A stretch of 64,000 nt of DNA from Dyella jiangningensis (GTDB lineage: Bacteria; Pseudomonadota; Gammaproteobacteria; Xanthomonadales; Rhodanobacteraceae). The DNA is taken from positions 992,001-1,056,000 of the forward strand of contig NZ_NFZS01000004.1 in NCBI RefSeq assembly GCF_003264855.1, read 5' to 3'. Below the pieces are notes generated by a model, which was not told the origin of the DNA, did no database searches, and saw nothing but the letters and a program-made list of their open reading frames with translations. A program made the position numbers and the translations under genes. Of the stretch, positions 49,282 to 57,639 are shown one piece after another; position 1 is the stretch's first letter, and each line of letters starts with the position of its first letter.

Positions 49282-49887
49282 GTGAAGATCAACTGCAGCC
49301 TATTCGCTCACGGAATGCTGATACTTTCCGTCCAAGTCCCCCTGCATGCGGTGGAACTGGGTTCGGAGATGCGCATAGACAAACCGTCACGGGGAGGCGC
49401 AGTGCCTTGGCCACAACCCGGCGGAACGATGTGCGCCAAAGCGGATGAGATCGTCTTCTCATGCCCGTTGGATAAAAGCAAGAAGACGGTATCGATGTGT
49501 GCCTCCGGCAACGTTGCCGGGGGTACAGGACGTTTCTACTACTCCTACGGCCACGAAGGCTCGCCGGAGCTGGTCTACCCGGCCTCTGGCGAGTCGCCGG
49601 ACGGCGCGTTCACGCGCACTCACCTCGGCTTTGCCGGCAACACCGGCGGCTACGCGTACGGCTTCAGCAACCAGGGTTTCAAGTACACCATCTATTCCAT
49701 TTCTGGCGAACGCAGCCTACAGAGCGGCGGCGTGATTGTGCAGCGCGCTTCCGACAGCAAGATCGTGGCGAAGATGTCATGTCAGGCGGGAAAGATCGCA
49801 GAGACGGAAAGCGATCCGATCATCGATGCCACGCTCAAGTGGAAGAGCGACAGCACCATCGAGTCCAATGGCTTGCCGACGCGCTGA
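49282..49887 (+). CDS. Periplasmic protein, candidate immunity partner (X-Tfi) of the GH19 effector
   Basis: A 201-residue protein. GTG at 49282 is favoured by AAGGAGG seven bases upstream and yields a signal peptide ending PLHA; there is no lipobox. The mature part is beta-rich with conserved-looking cysteines (MCAKADEIVFSCPLD, VSMCASGNVAG, AKMSCQAGKI) and repeated Tyr/Gly motifs. I do not recognise a named domain. It is directly upstream of the GH19 effector (49 bp), the standard place for an X-T4SS immunity gene, so inhibition of that hydrolase is the natural hypothesis. Confidence 0.6.
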   Translation: MKINCSLFAHGMLILSVQVPLHAVELGSEMRIDKPSRGGAVPWPQPGGTMCAKADEIVFSCPLDKSKKTVSMCASGNVAGGTGRFYYSYGHEGSPELVYPASGESPDGAFTRTHLGFAGNTGGYAYGFSNQGFKYTIYSISGERSLQSGGVIVQRASDSKIVAKMSCQAGKIAETESDPIIDATLKWKSDSTIESNGLPTR

Positions 49888-49936
49888 GCGCTGAGTGCGC
49901 AGCGGCAACAGGGAAAGCTGGGAGAAGGATACGAGC

Positions 49937-51157
49937 ATGTCATCCAAGGCAAACGCAGACTTCTTGATGGAAAAAGCCACGCGGGCCGGCATCAAGAATC
50001 CGAAGGAACTGGCCAACTTCATGGGCCAGATGCAGGTGGAATCCGGTGGCTACACCCGCGTGAGTGAGAACCTGGGCTACTCCGGCCAGCGCCTGCTCGA
50101 CGTATTTCCCGGGCGCAACGGCTTGCACGACATTGACATGGCCAACCATATCGCCGTGGCTGGCCCGGAGGCTGTCGCCGAAGCCATCTACGGCGGTCAC
50201 TGGGGCAGGCGAAATCTAGGTAATACCGAGCCGAGCGATGGCTGGAAGTATCGCGGCCGCGGTTACGTGCAGCTCACGGGCCGCGACAATTATGCACGGG
50301 TCGGCAAAGAACTAGGGCTCGACCTGATCAACCATCCGGAGCTGGCCGAAGACCGCGATATCGCGGCCAGGATCGCGATCCATTACTGGGAATCCCGCGT
50401 CGTACCGCATGGCAATCAGAAGGATGTTACTGGCGCCTGTCACGACATCAACGGCGGAGAGAAAGGCCTGTACGAACGCAAGCAAGCCGCCACCGCTTGG
50501 GAAAACAAGCTCTCACACGGCTACGAGCCCGGCGCCCCGAACGCATCGGTTCGTGGACACCACACCGAAAACACCCGGTATCTGCAACTGCTGCTCAATG
50601 AGCAGGGCTACCAAGATTCGCATGGCAAACCCTTGAAGGTCGACGGCGACATGGGCCCGCAAACGCGGCACGCCGTCCAAGCCTTCCAGCGCGAACAGCA
50701 ACTGAAGGCCGACGGCATCGCCGGGCGGCTGACGTTGGAGCGCCTAGAGACTGTCGTACAGCAGGCCAGGCACGAGGCGCCACGGCTCGACCAACCTGGT
50801 CACTCCGGTCACGCCATGTATGGCGAGGCCTTCGACGCAGTGACCTTGCTGGACAGGCAACACCAGCGGGCATCCGACGAACGCAGCAGCAATCTGGCTG
50901 CGGCACTGGCCGCATCCGCAAGACAGCGCGGCCTTTCCCACATTGATCATGTCGTACTCAGCGACGAAGGGCAGCGTGCCTATGCTGTGCAGGGCGACCT
51001 GAACTCGCCGTTCAAGCGCATGGCCGAGGTTTCCACGTCAGAAGCCATCGCCACATCCATCGCGCACAGCAGCGGCGCGTGGAACCAGGCCACGCCTCTG
51101 TCCGTGACTGCATCGACGCAGCCATCCCGGGACCAGGCCCCACAGCAGGCGCTATGA
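49937..51157 (+). CDS. X-T4SS effector: GH19 hydrolase + peptidoglycan-binding domain + XVIPCD
   Basis: A 406-residue putative toxin with no signal peptide. Residues 1-195 are a GH19 chitinase/lysozyme-like domain: QVESGGYT with probable catalytic Glu35, YGGHWGRRNLGN, YRGRGYVQLTGRDNY. Residues 209-272 are a PG_binding_1 domain (LKVDGDMGPQTRHAVQAFQ). Residues about 295-385 are an XVIPCD secretion tail (LSHIDHVVLSDEGQRAYAVQ, then GDLNSPFK), and a Gln/Pro-rich end follows. It should be recruited by VirD4 and cleave the peptidoglycan of target cells. ATG 49937 has AAGG eight bases before it. Confidence 0.9.
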   Translation: MSSKANADFLMEKATRAGIKNPKELANFMGQMQVESGGYTRVSENLGYSGQRLLDVFPGRNGLHDIDMANHIAVAGPEAVAEAIYGGHWGRRNLGNTEPSDGWKYRGRGYVQLTGRDNYARVGKELGLDLINHPELAEDRDIAARIAIHYWESRVVPHGNQKDVTGACHDINGGEKGLYERKQAATAWENKLSHGYEPGAPNASVRGHHTENTRYLQLLLNEQGYQDSHGKPLKVDGDMGPQTRHAVQAFQREQQLKADGIAGRLTLERLETVVQQARHEAPRLDQPGHSGHAMYGEAFDAVTLLDRQHQRASDERSSNLAAALAASARQRGLSHIDHVVLSDEGQRAYAVQGDLNSPFKRMAEVSTSEAIATSIAHSSGAWNQATPLSVTASTQPSRDQAPQQAL

Positions 51158-51212
51158 CCAGGACAACACGCGCAGCTCTCCTTGGCGGTGCGCCGCCCAC
51201 GAGATTCCAAAC

Positions 51213-51836
51213 ATGTCGACGACATCCCAGCCCGACCGAAGCTTTGCTATCACTGGCAGCAAAGCCCTGCCTGTGCTTCTCACCCTGACCTCCTCCGCCT
51301 TGGATAGCCCCATTAAAACACCCGACATCAGGCAGAACCCGACCCCGAAGCAGCGCTACGAGGTCACGCTCAATATCTATGATGCGCCTGGTCCGTTCGA
51401 CGCGATCCATGCCTGCGCCAACTATCGCGTCACCAATGAGGACTGCATTCCGCTGACGCCCGTCACCGGCATTCGCATCGAACCTCAGGAAACGCTGCCG
51501 ATGACGCTCACCAAGTTGCGAGATCGCGTCTATCGGGGCACGGTCTGCGCGGACCAGCTCATGGACGAGGACTACTACGGCCTGGGCATCTGCGATTGGG
51601 ACCTGGTTGCGGCCGGTGTCAAGCTAACCGCGGGCGACCAGGACTTCAGCCCGGCGATCTACGCAGCGGAAATTAGGTCCGGCAAAGGTGTCGACCGCTA
51701 TTTTTCCAGCCAGGCCTATCGCGAATACAGAGGTGCGCATCTGGTCGATATCGGCAATGCGCACCGGGAAGACATCAAGACCCTGGCCCCCAACATCTTC
51801 CCTACGACGCTGACGGCCTCGGAGCCCGCGAAATGA
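51213..51836 (+). CDS. Candidate immunity protein (X-Tfi) paralog lacking the lipobox cysteine
   Basis: A 207-residue protein about 70% identical by hand alignment (about 166 residues) to the next gene product. Its N-terminus has a weak hydrophobic stretch (LPVLLTLTSSALDSP), where the paralog has LALTSSACGCP. The lipidation cysteine is replaced, so it would not be a lipoprotein and may be periplasmic, membrane-bound or cytoplasmic. The ribosome site is poor. It may be a redundant, decaying or re-purposed immunity gene, or protect against a different lipase variant. Confidence 0.7.
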   Translation: MSTTSQPDRSFAITGSKALPVLLTLTSSALDSPIKTPDIRQNPTPKQRYEVTLNIYDAPGPFDAIHACANYRVTNEDCIPLTPVTGIRIEPQETLPMTLTKLRDRVYRGTVCADQLMDEDYYGLGICDWDLVAAGVKLTAGDQDFSPAIYAAEIRSGKGVDRYFSSQAYREYRGAHLVDIGNAHREDIKTLAPNIFPTTLTASEPAK

Positions 51837-51903
51837 TCGTCCGAAGCCCTGCATTTACGGCTCAGACCGGCAATACCCTTTGCGCACCAAGGAGGCATCG
51901 ACT

Positions 51904-52530
51904 ATGTCGATGAGCGCACCTCGACCGAGAACCAAACGCGTTCCATTCATTGGAATGACATTACCCCTCTTCCTCGCCCTGACCTCTTCTGCCTGTGGTT
52001 GCCCCATGAAGACTCCCGACATCAAGCAGAACCCGAACCCGAAGCAGCATTATGAGATCACACTCAGGATTGACGACGCGCCAGGGCCGTTCGAAGCCAT
52101 CCGCGCGTTCGCCAACTATCGGGTCATCAATGAGGCCTGCGTGCCCATGACGCCTGTCACCGGTGTGCGCGTGGAGCCGCAGGAAACACTGCCGTTGGCA
52201 CTCACAAAGGTGAAGGATGGCGTCTACCAAGGCACGGTAATCGCCGATCAGTTCATGGACGAGGACTACTACGGCCTTGGCGTTTGCCATTGGGAGCTAG
52301 TTGCCGTTGGCGCCAAGTTGACCGCGGGCAGTCAGGACTTCAGCCCGGTGATTTACGCGGAGGAGATCAAGTCCGGCCAGGCTGCTCATCGATATTTCTC
52401 GAGTCGATCCTACCGCGAATACAAGGGCGGCCACCTAGTAGACATCGGTAACGCGAACCGAGAGGACTTCAAGACTCATGCGGCCGATACATTCTCGACG
52501 ACGCTCACCGCTGAGAGGCAGACGCCATGA
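51904..52530 (+). CDS. Periplasmic lipoprotein, candidate immunity protein (X-Tfi) of the lipase effector
   Basis: A 208-residue lipoprotein. ATG 51904 has AAGGAGG eight bases before it. The lipobox is TSSAC (Cys about residue 37). The mature domain has the blocks TPVTGVRVEPQETLPL, DEDYYGLGVCHWELVAVGAK and FSPVIYAEEIKSG. I know no name for the fold. It ends with a 4-nt ATGA overlap with the lipase effector, the typical immunity-effector pairing, and likely blocks that enzyme in the periplasm. Confidence 0.75.
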   Translation: MSMSAPRPRTKRVPFIGMTLPLFLALTSSACGCPMKTPDIKQNPNPKQHYEITLRIDDAPGPFEAIRAFANYRVINEACVPMTPVTGVRVEPQETLPLALTKVKDGVYQGTVIADQFMDEDYYGLGVCHWELVAVGAKLTAGSQDFSPVIYAEEIKSGQAAHRYFSSRSYREYKGGHLVDIGNANREDFKTHAADTFSTTLTAERQTP

Positions 52531-54203
52531 CGATGGGCACGGAAGACTACGCCGTTCTCGCCAAGGACTGCTATCAGGCGCGGGAGATTGATAAAGACAT
52601 CACGCTGAATGGCGTCCACTATCAGGCCATCGACTATTCGGACGACCCGTTGACCGGCTTCCAGGCAAGGGCTTACCAGCGCATGGATACGAGCGAAGTC
52701 ATCATCGCGTTCCGCGGCACCGAATTCGACCGGCAGCCGATTCGCGACGGTGGTGTTGACGCTGGCATGGTGCTCACAGGCATCAATGCGCAGACGCTTG
52801 ACGCGCTGGCGTTCACGCAACGCGTCATGGATCAGGTCAACGCACTGGAGCAACGCAACGGACACTCCATTCCCGTTACCGTCACCGGCCATTCGCTGGG
52901 TGGCACGCTCGCCGAAATCGCTGCATCGCGGTACGGCCTGAAGGGCGAGACATTCAATGCCTATGGCGCAGCCGGCCTGCTGCAGGGCGTGCCCGAAGGC
53001 GGCCATCAAGTCATCGACCACGTGCGCGCTACCGACCTTGTCAGCTCCGCCAGCCCGCATTTCGGCGAGGTCCGCATCTATGCCGTTCAACAGGATATCG
53101 ACACCCTGACCAGGGCGGGGTATCGGGACGACAGCACATTGCTCAGCCCACGCAACCCGTTCAAGGCGATCGAATCCAAAGCCCATGCTATGGACAATTT
53201 CGTACCCGACAGTCCGTTGCTGGGCCAATCGATCATCAACCCTCAATCACAGGCGCTATACCGCGATCACAAGCAGATGATCGACCGATACCGCCACGAC
53301 GTGCTCGACCTTCGCACCGGGATTTCGGCAGGCTGGGAAACCCCCAAAGCTATCGGCGATGCCGGCATCGCGGGTGGAAAGCTCGTGGCGGACAAGGCGG
53401 TCGAAGGCTGGCATGCCGCGGAACATGTGGTGCATGAGGCATCCGAAGCCATCGGTAGTGCCGCCAAAGCAGTAAAGAAAGAGGTCGTGCACGACGCGCA
53501 TGCGGTAAAACAAGCGGTGAAGTCGGCGGCTCACGCCACGGAACGAGTAGTCGAAAAGGCTGGCGAGACCGTCAAGGAGGGAGCCATTCGCGGCGCGCAT
53601 GTCGTCGGAAACGCCGCCAAGGCGGCAGCTACCAGGGCCGAGCATGCCTTTGACAACGCGCGAAAGGAAATCACCCGCGACATCGATGCCGCGGGCAAGG
53701 CCTTTCATTCCGCTGGCGAGGCCGTGAGCGAGAAGGCATCGAAGTTGTTCGACACGCTCAGTCACCCAGGCTCGTGGCTCGACAGCAAGCCCGCCACACA
53801 GAAATCGAGGCTTGACAACGAGGCGCATCCCGATCATGCGCTGTTCCGGCAGACACGCTCGGCCGTCCATCAGCTCGATACGTCCCACCAGCGTGCTCCG
53901 GACCAGCGCAGCGACAATCTTGCGGCGGCGCTGACCGTAGCCGCCCGTCAGAACGGCATGAGCCAGGTGAACCATGTCGTACTTAACGACGACGCCACGC
54001 GTGCCTATGCTGTTCAGGGCGATCTCAAATCGCCGTTCAAGCAGATTGCGCAAGTGGACACGGCACAGGCCATGGCGACGCCCATCGAGAAGAGCAGCAC
54101 CACCTGGGAGCATCAACAGACGCAATGGCAGACCAACCAGGCGTTGGCGAGAACACCTCCCACACAGCCACTGCAACACAAACCACTGCACCCGGGGCCG
54201 TAA
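52527..54203 (+). CDS. X-T4SS effector: class 3 lipase-like domain, amphipathic helix region, XVIPCD
   Basis: A 558-residue putative phospholipase toxin without signal peptide. The alpha/beta-hydrolase domain fills residues about 5-245: EVIIAFRGTEFD, the nucleophile elbow GHSLGG with Ser123, and possible Asp170 (RATDLVS) and His220 (KAHAMDNF). Residues about 280-410 are Ala/Lys/His-rich amphipathic helices (KAVKKEVVHDAHAVKQAVKS and similar), perhaps for membrane contact. The XVIPCD is at about 440-527 (NHVVLNDDATRAYAVQGDLK, then SPFK), followed by a Gln/Pro-rich tail. It is coupled to the upstream lipoprotein gene. Confidence 0.9.
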   Translation: MTMGTEDYAVLAKDCYQAREIDKDITLNGVHYQAIDYSDDPLTGFQARAYQRMDTSEVIIAFRGTEFDRQPIRDGGVDAGMVLTGINAQTLDALAFTQRVMDQVNALEQRNGHSIPVTVTGHSLGGTLAEIAASRYGLKGETFNAYGAAGLLQGVPEGGHQVIDHVRATDLVSSASPHFGEVRIYAVQQDIDTLTRAGYRDDSTLLSPRNPFKAIESKAHAMDNFVPDSPLLGQSIINPQSQALYRDHKQMIDRYRHDVLDLRTGISAGWETPKAIGDAGIAGGKLVADKAVEGWHAAEHVVHEASEAIGSAAKAVKKEVVHDAHAVKQAVKSAAHATERVVEKAGETVKEGAIRGAHVVGNAAKAAATRAEHAFDNARKEITRDIDAAGKAFHSAGEAVSEKASKLFDTLSHPGSWLDSKPATQKSRLDNEAHPDHALFRQTRSAVHQLDTSHQRAPDQRSDNLAAALTVAARQNGMSQVNHVVLNDDATRAYAVQGDLKSPFKQIAQVDTAQAMATPIEKSSTTWEHQQTQWQTNQALARTPPTQPLQHKPLHPGP

Positions 54204-54295
54204 CGCCGCGGCAAGCCCAGAAATGCTCCCGGCAACGTTCGCTCAAACCCCAAAGCCCTGCAAGGAAACGCCAGGGAACGCATCAGGAAGATTGC

Positions 54296-55975
54296 ATGAG
54301 CAAGACCAAAGTGTGTGTCGCCATCGGACTGGCGTTACTGGCCTTTGTGGCTGGCGAGTACCTGTCGGGCTTTCTCGCGCTGAAGCTCTTGGGGCTGGGC
54401 TCCGAGCCGCTTGCCTGTAACACCTACCTCAACTATGTGCACGCACTTGACCTACCGCAGGTGCAACCCTATGCCAACCGGCTCCGCTGGGCAGGCTACA
54501 TCGGCTTCGGCCTACCAATGCTGCTGTGGCTGGTTTTGCTGTATCCGCTGTCGCAACGCAAGAAGCCTTCGATGCATGGCGATGCCCGGTTCGCCCACAG
54601 TAGCGACCTGCGCAGGCGGGGCATGTTCAAGGAATGCGACAACGGCATCCTGGTTGGCAAGTACAAGGGCAATCTGGTTCGCCTGAGCGGGCAGCAGTTC
54701 GTGATACTCGCGGCGCCCACGCGCTCGGGCAAGGGTGTGGGCGTGGTGATTCCCAACCTGCTCGAGTATCAAGAATCCGTCGTGGTGCTGGATATCAAGC
54801 AGGAGAACTTCGAGCTCACCAGTGGCTGGCGCGCCAGCCAGGGCCAGGAGATCTACCTGTTCAACCCATTCGCAGAGGATCGCCGCTCGCATCGTTGGAA
54901 CCCGCTGAGCTATGTCTCGAAGGATCCGGCCTTCCGCGTGTCCGACTTGATGAGCATCGCGACCATGCTCTATCCCGATGGCTCTGACGACCAGAAGTTC
55001 TGGGTGAGCCAGGCGCGCAACGCGTTCATGGCGTTCACGCTTTATCTGTTCGAGAAGTGCGAGGCCGATGAGCGCGAGGGGCTGCCGCAGTCGCTTCAGG
55101 TCAAACCGACCCTGGGCAATGTGTATCGCCTTTCCTCGGGCGACGGCACCGATTTGCGCCAGTTGTATACGCATCTATCGCAGCAAGGCTTCCTGAGCGG
55201 CAACGCGCAGTCGGCGTTTGCCAACCTGCTCTCGCAGGCCAACGAAACCTTTGCCTCGATTCTCGGTACGTTCAAGGAGCCGCTGAACGCGTGGATCAAC
55301 CCAGTGCTGGACGAAGCCACCAGCGCGGACGACTTCCTGCTCACCGACGTGCGCAAGAAGAAGATGACGATCTACATCGGCATCCAGCCAAACAAGCTCG
55401 CCGAAAGCCGGCTGATCGTGAACCTTTTCTTCAGCCAGCTGATCAATCTCAACACGAAGGAATTGCCACAGAACAATCCCGAGCTCAAGCACCAGTGCTT
55501 GTTGTTGATGGATGAGTTCACCGCCATCGGTAAGGTGGACATCATCGCCACCGCTGTGGCGTACATGGCCGGCTACAACATCCGACTGTTGCCAATCATC
55601 CAGAGCATGGCTCAGTTGGACGCAACCTACGGCAAGGACGTCTCCCGCTCGCTTATCACCAACCACGCACTGCAGATCGTGTACGCGCCGCGCGAACAAC
55701 AGGACGCCAACGACTACTCCGACATGCTCGGCTACACTACGGTGCGCAAGCAGAACGTCACCAGGGGCAAGAACGATACCTCGCGCAGCTATACGGAAGA
55801 GCGTCGTGCCCTGATGCTGCCGCAGGAGCTGAAGGCGATGGGCCCGGACCGCGAGGTGTTCTTCTATGAAGGCATCCCCCATCCGGTGATGTGCGACAAG
55901 ATCCGCTACTACAACGATCAGCATTTCACCGCGCGCCTGCTGCCCAAGGTCGAGATCCCCAGGCTGGCGATCTGA
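54296..55975 (+). CDS. virD4: T4SS coupling ATPase VirD4
   Basis: A 559-residue inner-membrane substrate receptor. Two N-terminal membrane helices (about residues 5-33 and 65-84) flank a short periplasmic loop. Walker A APTRSGKGVG is at 140-149, Walker B CLLLMDEF near 401-408, with the all-alpha domain that binds XVIPCD tails between them. AGGAAG precedes ATG 54296; a 57-residue in-frame extension over the end of the lipase gene is rejected. Here virD4 closes the cluster, after the effectors, rather than leading it. Confidence 0.95.
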   Translation: MSKTKVCVAIGLALLAFVAGEYLSGFLALKLLGLGSEPLACNTYLNYVHALDLPQVQPYANRLRWAGYIGFGLPMLLWLVLLYPLSQRKKPSMHGDARFAHSSDLRRRGMFKECDNGILVGKYKGNLVRLSGQQFVILAAPTRSGKGVGVVIPNLLEYQESVVVLDIKQENFELTSGWRASQGQEIYLFNPFAEDRRSHRWNPLSYVSKDPAFRVSDLMSIATMLYPDGSDDQKFWVSQARNAFMAFTLYLFEKCEADEREGLPQSLQVKPTLGNVYRLSSGDGTDLRQLYTHLSQQGFLSGNAQSAFANLLSQANETFASILGTFKEPLNAWINPVLDEATSADDFLLTDVRKKKMTIYIGIQPNKLAESRLIVNLFFSQLINLNTKELPQNNPELKHQCLLLMDEFTAIGKVDIIATAVAYMAGYNIRLLPIIQSMAQLDATYGKDVSRSLITNHALQIVYAPREQQDANDYSDMLGYTTVRKQNVTRGKNDTSRSYTEERRALMLPQELKAMGPDREVFFYEGIPHPVMCDKIRYYNDQHFTARLLPKVEIPRLAI

Positions 55976-56093
55976 CCCGTACACAGACCGAAGCCGCGCT
56001 GCCGGCATCGGCACGCCTCTACGGTTTCCCCATGCTTTCTCGGGCAAACTGCGGCTGCCAGCCGGCGATGGCGGCGTTGCCTGTGGGGACATC

Positions 56094-57581
56094 ATGGCTC
56101 GGGTGCTGATCAAGCTTGGCAAATGGATAGCTGTCGTCGTACTAGTGTTCTTTCTCTCACTGCTCGGCATTCGCGCCTGGGATTCGCAGCGCGGCGATCC
56201 GTTGGCGCTGTGGCAAACCTATGTGCCGCATGAGCTGACGGCTTCGGAAATCGACGCCACCGATTGGGCCGGTTATCTCGCGGCCGAGCAACGCGTGTTC
56301 GATGAGGTGAAGACGCAGGTCAGCGACAAGCTGGATGCGTCGGATCGGGTGGTTACCAATCGCTACTTCGAAGGAGCGCCGATGTACCCGGAGCACTTCA
56401 AGATCGACTGGAATCGCTCGTACGTGCTTGAGCCTTCGGGGCCGCCCGTGGGCGCCGTCGTGCTGATACATGGCCTTACCGATTCGCTCTACAGCCTGCG
56501 CGATATCGCGGAGCTCTATCGCGATCGCGGCTTCGTCGCCATCGGCTTGCGCGTGCCGGGGCATGGCACGGTGCCGGCGGCCTTGACCGAGGCGCAGTGG
56601 CCTGACTGGCTGGCGGCCACGCGCCTGGCCATGCGCGAGGCGCGGCGACGTGCTGGGCCGCAGGCGCCCATCCACATGGTGGGTTATTCCAACGGCGGGG
56701 CGCTGGCTCTCAAGTACACGCTGGATGCCTGCGAGCACGAGGAGCTGACGATGCCGTCCCGGCTTGTGCTGCTGTCACCCATGATCGGCGTTACTAGCTT
56801 TGCGCGATTTGCCGGCCTGGCGGGGCTGCCCGCGATCCTGCCCGCTTTCGCCAAGGCGGCGTGGCTGGATCTGATCCCCGAGTACAACCCGTTCAAGTAC
56901 AACTCCTTCCCGGTGAACGCCGCTCGGCAAACCTATCTGCTGACGGACGTGATCCGTGCGCAGATGCAACAGCTCGCCCGCGTGCAAAAGCTGTCCCGAT
57001 TGCCGCCGATCCTCACGTTCCAGTCCGTGGTCGATGACACCGTGAGTGCGCCTGCCGTGCTGCGGACGCTTTATGCACAGCTGCCCGACAACGGCAGCGA
57101 GGTCGTGTTGTTCGACGTGAATCGCAACCATCGTTTCGACTCGTTGTTGCGGGCAAGTTCGCTGCAAGCGCTGCAGCACTTGGTGTCGCCGGGAACGCAC
57201 CCTTTTCGCATCACCGTGATTGCCAACGCGGCGGAGAACGATAGCCATACGGTCGCCCGGACGACCGAGGCGGACGGCGGCAAGTCCACGGTGACGCCGC
57301 TTTCCATCAACTATCCCGACAACATCTTTTCGATGTCGCACATCGCCCTTCCCTTCCCGACCAATGACCCGCTCTACGGCACGGAGCCCGACATGTCCGA
57401 AAATTTCGGTGTGCGGCTGGGCACGGCGGCGCCACGCGGGGAGCGCGGCGCGCTTGTACTGAACCTCGATGCCGTGCTGCGCATCAGCTCCAACCCGTTC
57501 TATCCCTATGTGCGCGAGCGCATCGAGTCGGTGATTCCGCCTGCTGCCCACGCGGCGAATGCCGCGCCTGCGAGACCCTAG
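56094..57581 (+). CDS. Membrane-anchored alpha/beta hydrolase
   Basis: A 495-residue protein with an N-terminal membrane helix (residues about 8-27) and a periplasmic serine hydrolase domain. AVVLIHGLTDSLYSLR carries the oxyanion-hole HG, VPGHGTVPAAL follows, and the nucleophile elbow is GYSNGG (Ser about residue 203). A probable catalytic His lies in NRNHRFDS near 345. The substrate is unknown. It starts 118 bp after virD4 on the same strand. It has no XVIPCD, so it is probably host core rather than T4SS cargo. Confidence 0.82.
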   Translation: MARVLIKLGKWIAVVVLVFFLSLLGIRAWDSQRGDPLALWQTYVPHELTASEIDATDWAGYLAAEQRVFDEVKTQVSDKLDASDRVVTNRYFEGAPMYPEHFKIDWNRSYVLEPSGPPVGAVVLIHGLTDSLYSLRDIAELYRDRGFVAIGLRVPGHGTVPAALTEAQWPDWLAATRLAMREARRRAGPQAPIHMVGYSNGGALALKYTLDACEHEELTMPSRLVLLSPMIGVTSFARFAGLAGLPAILPAFAKAAWLDLIPEYNPFKYNSFPVNAARQTYLLTDVIRAQMQQLARVQKLSRLPPILTFQSVVDDTVSAPAVLRTLYAQLPDNGSEVVLFDVNRNHRFDSLLRASSLQALQHLVSPGTHPFRITVIANAAENDSHTVARTTEADGGKSTVTPLSINYPDNIFSMSHIALPFPTNDPLYGTEPDMSENFGVRLGTAAPRGERGALVLNLDAVLRISSNPFYPYVRERIESVIPPAAHAANAAPARP

Positions 57582-57639
57582 CGCACCGTCGTTGCATGTC
57601 ACGCGGGCACCTGCCGCCCGGCAGTGGGATACTGGAGCC

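Noticed and set aside
54125-54295. 57-residue in-frame N-terminal extension of VirD4
   Set aside because: It overlaps the end of the lipase effector in another frame and lacks a ribosome site; ATG 54296 has AGGAAG and gives the normal membrane-anchored start.
36274-55975. Interpretation as an integrative conjugative element
   Set aside because: No relaxase, integrase, oriT-like repeat, tRNA-end duplication or plasmid maintenance gene was seen; cargo carries XVIPCD toxins instead.
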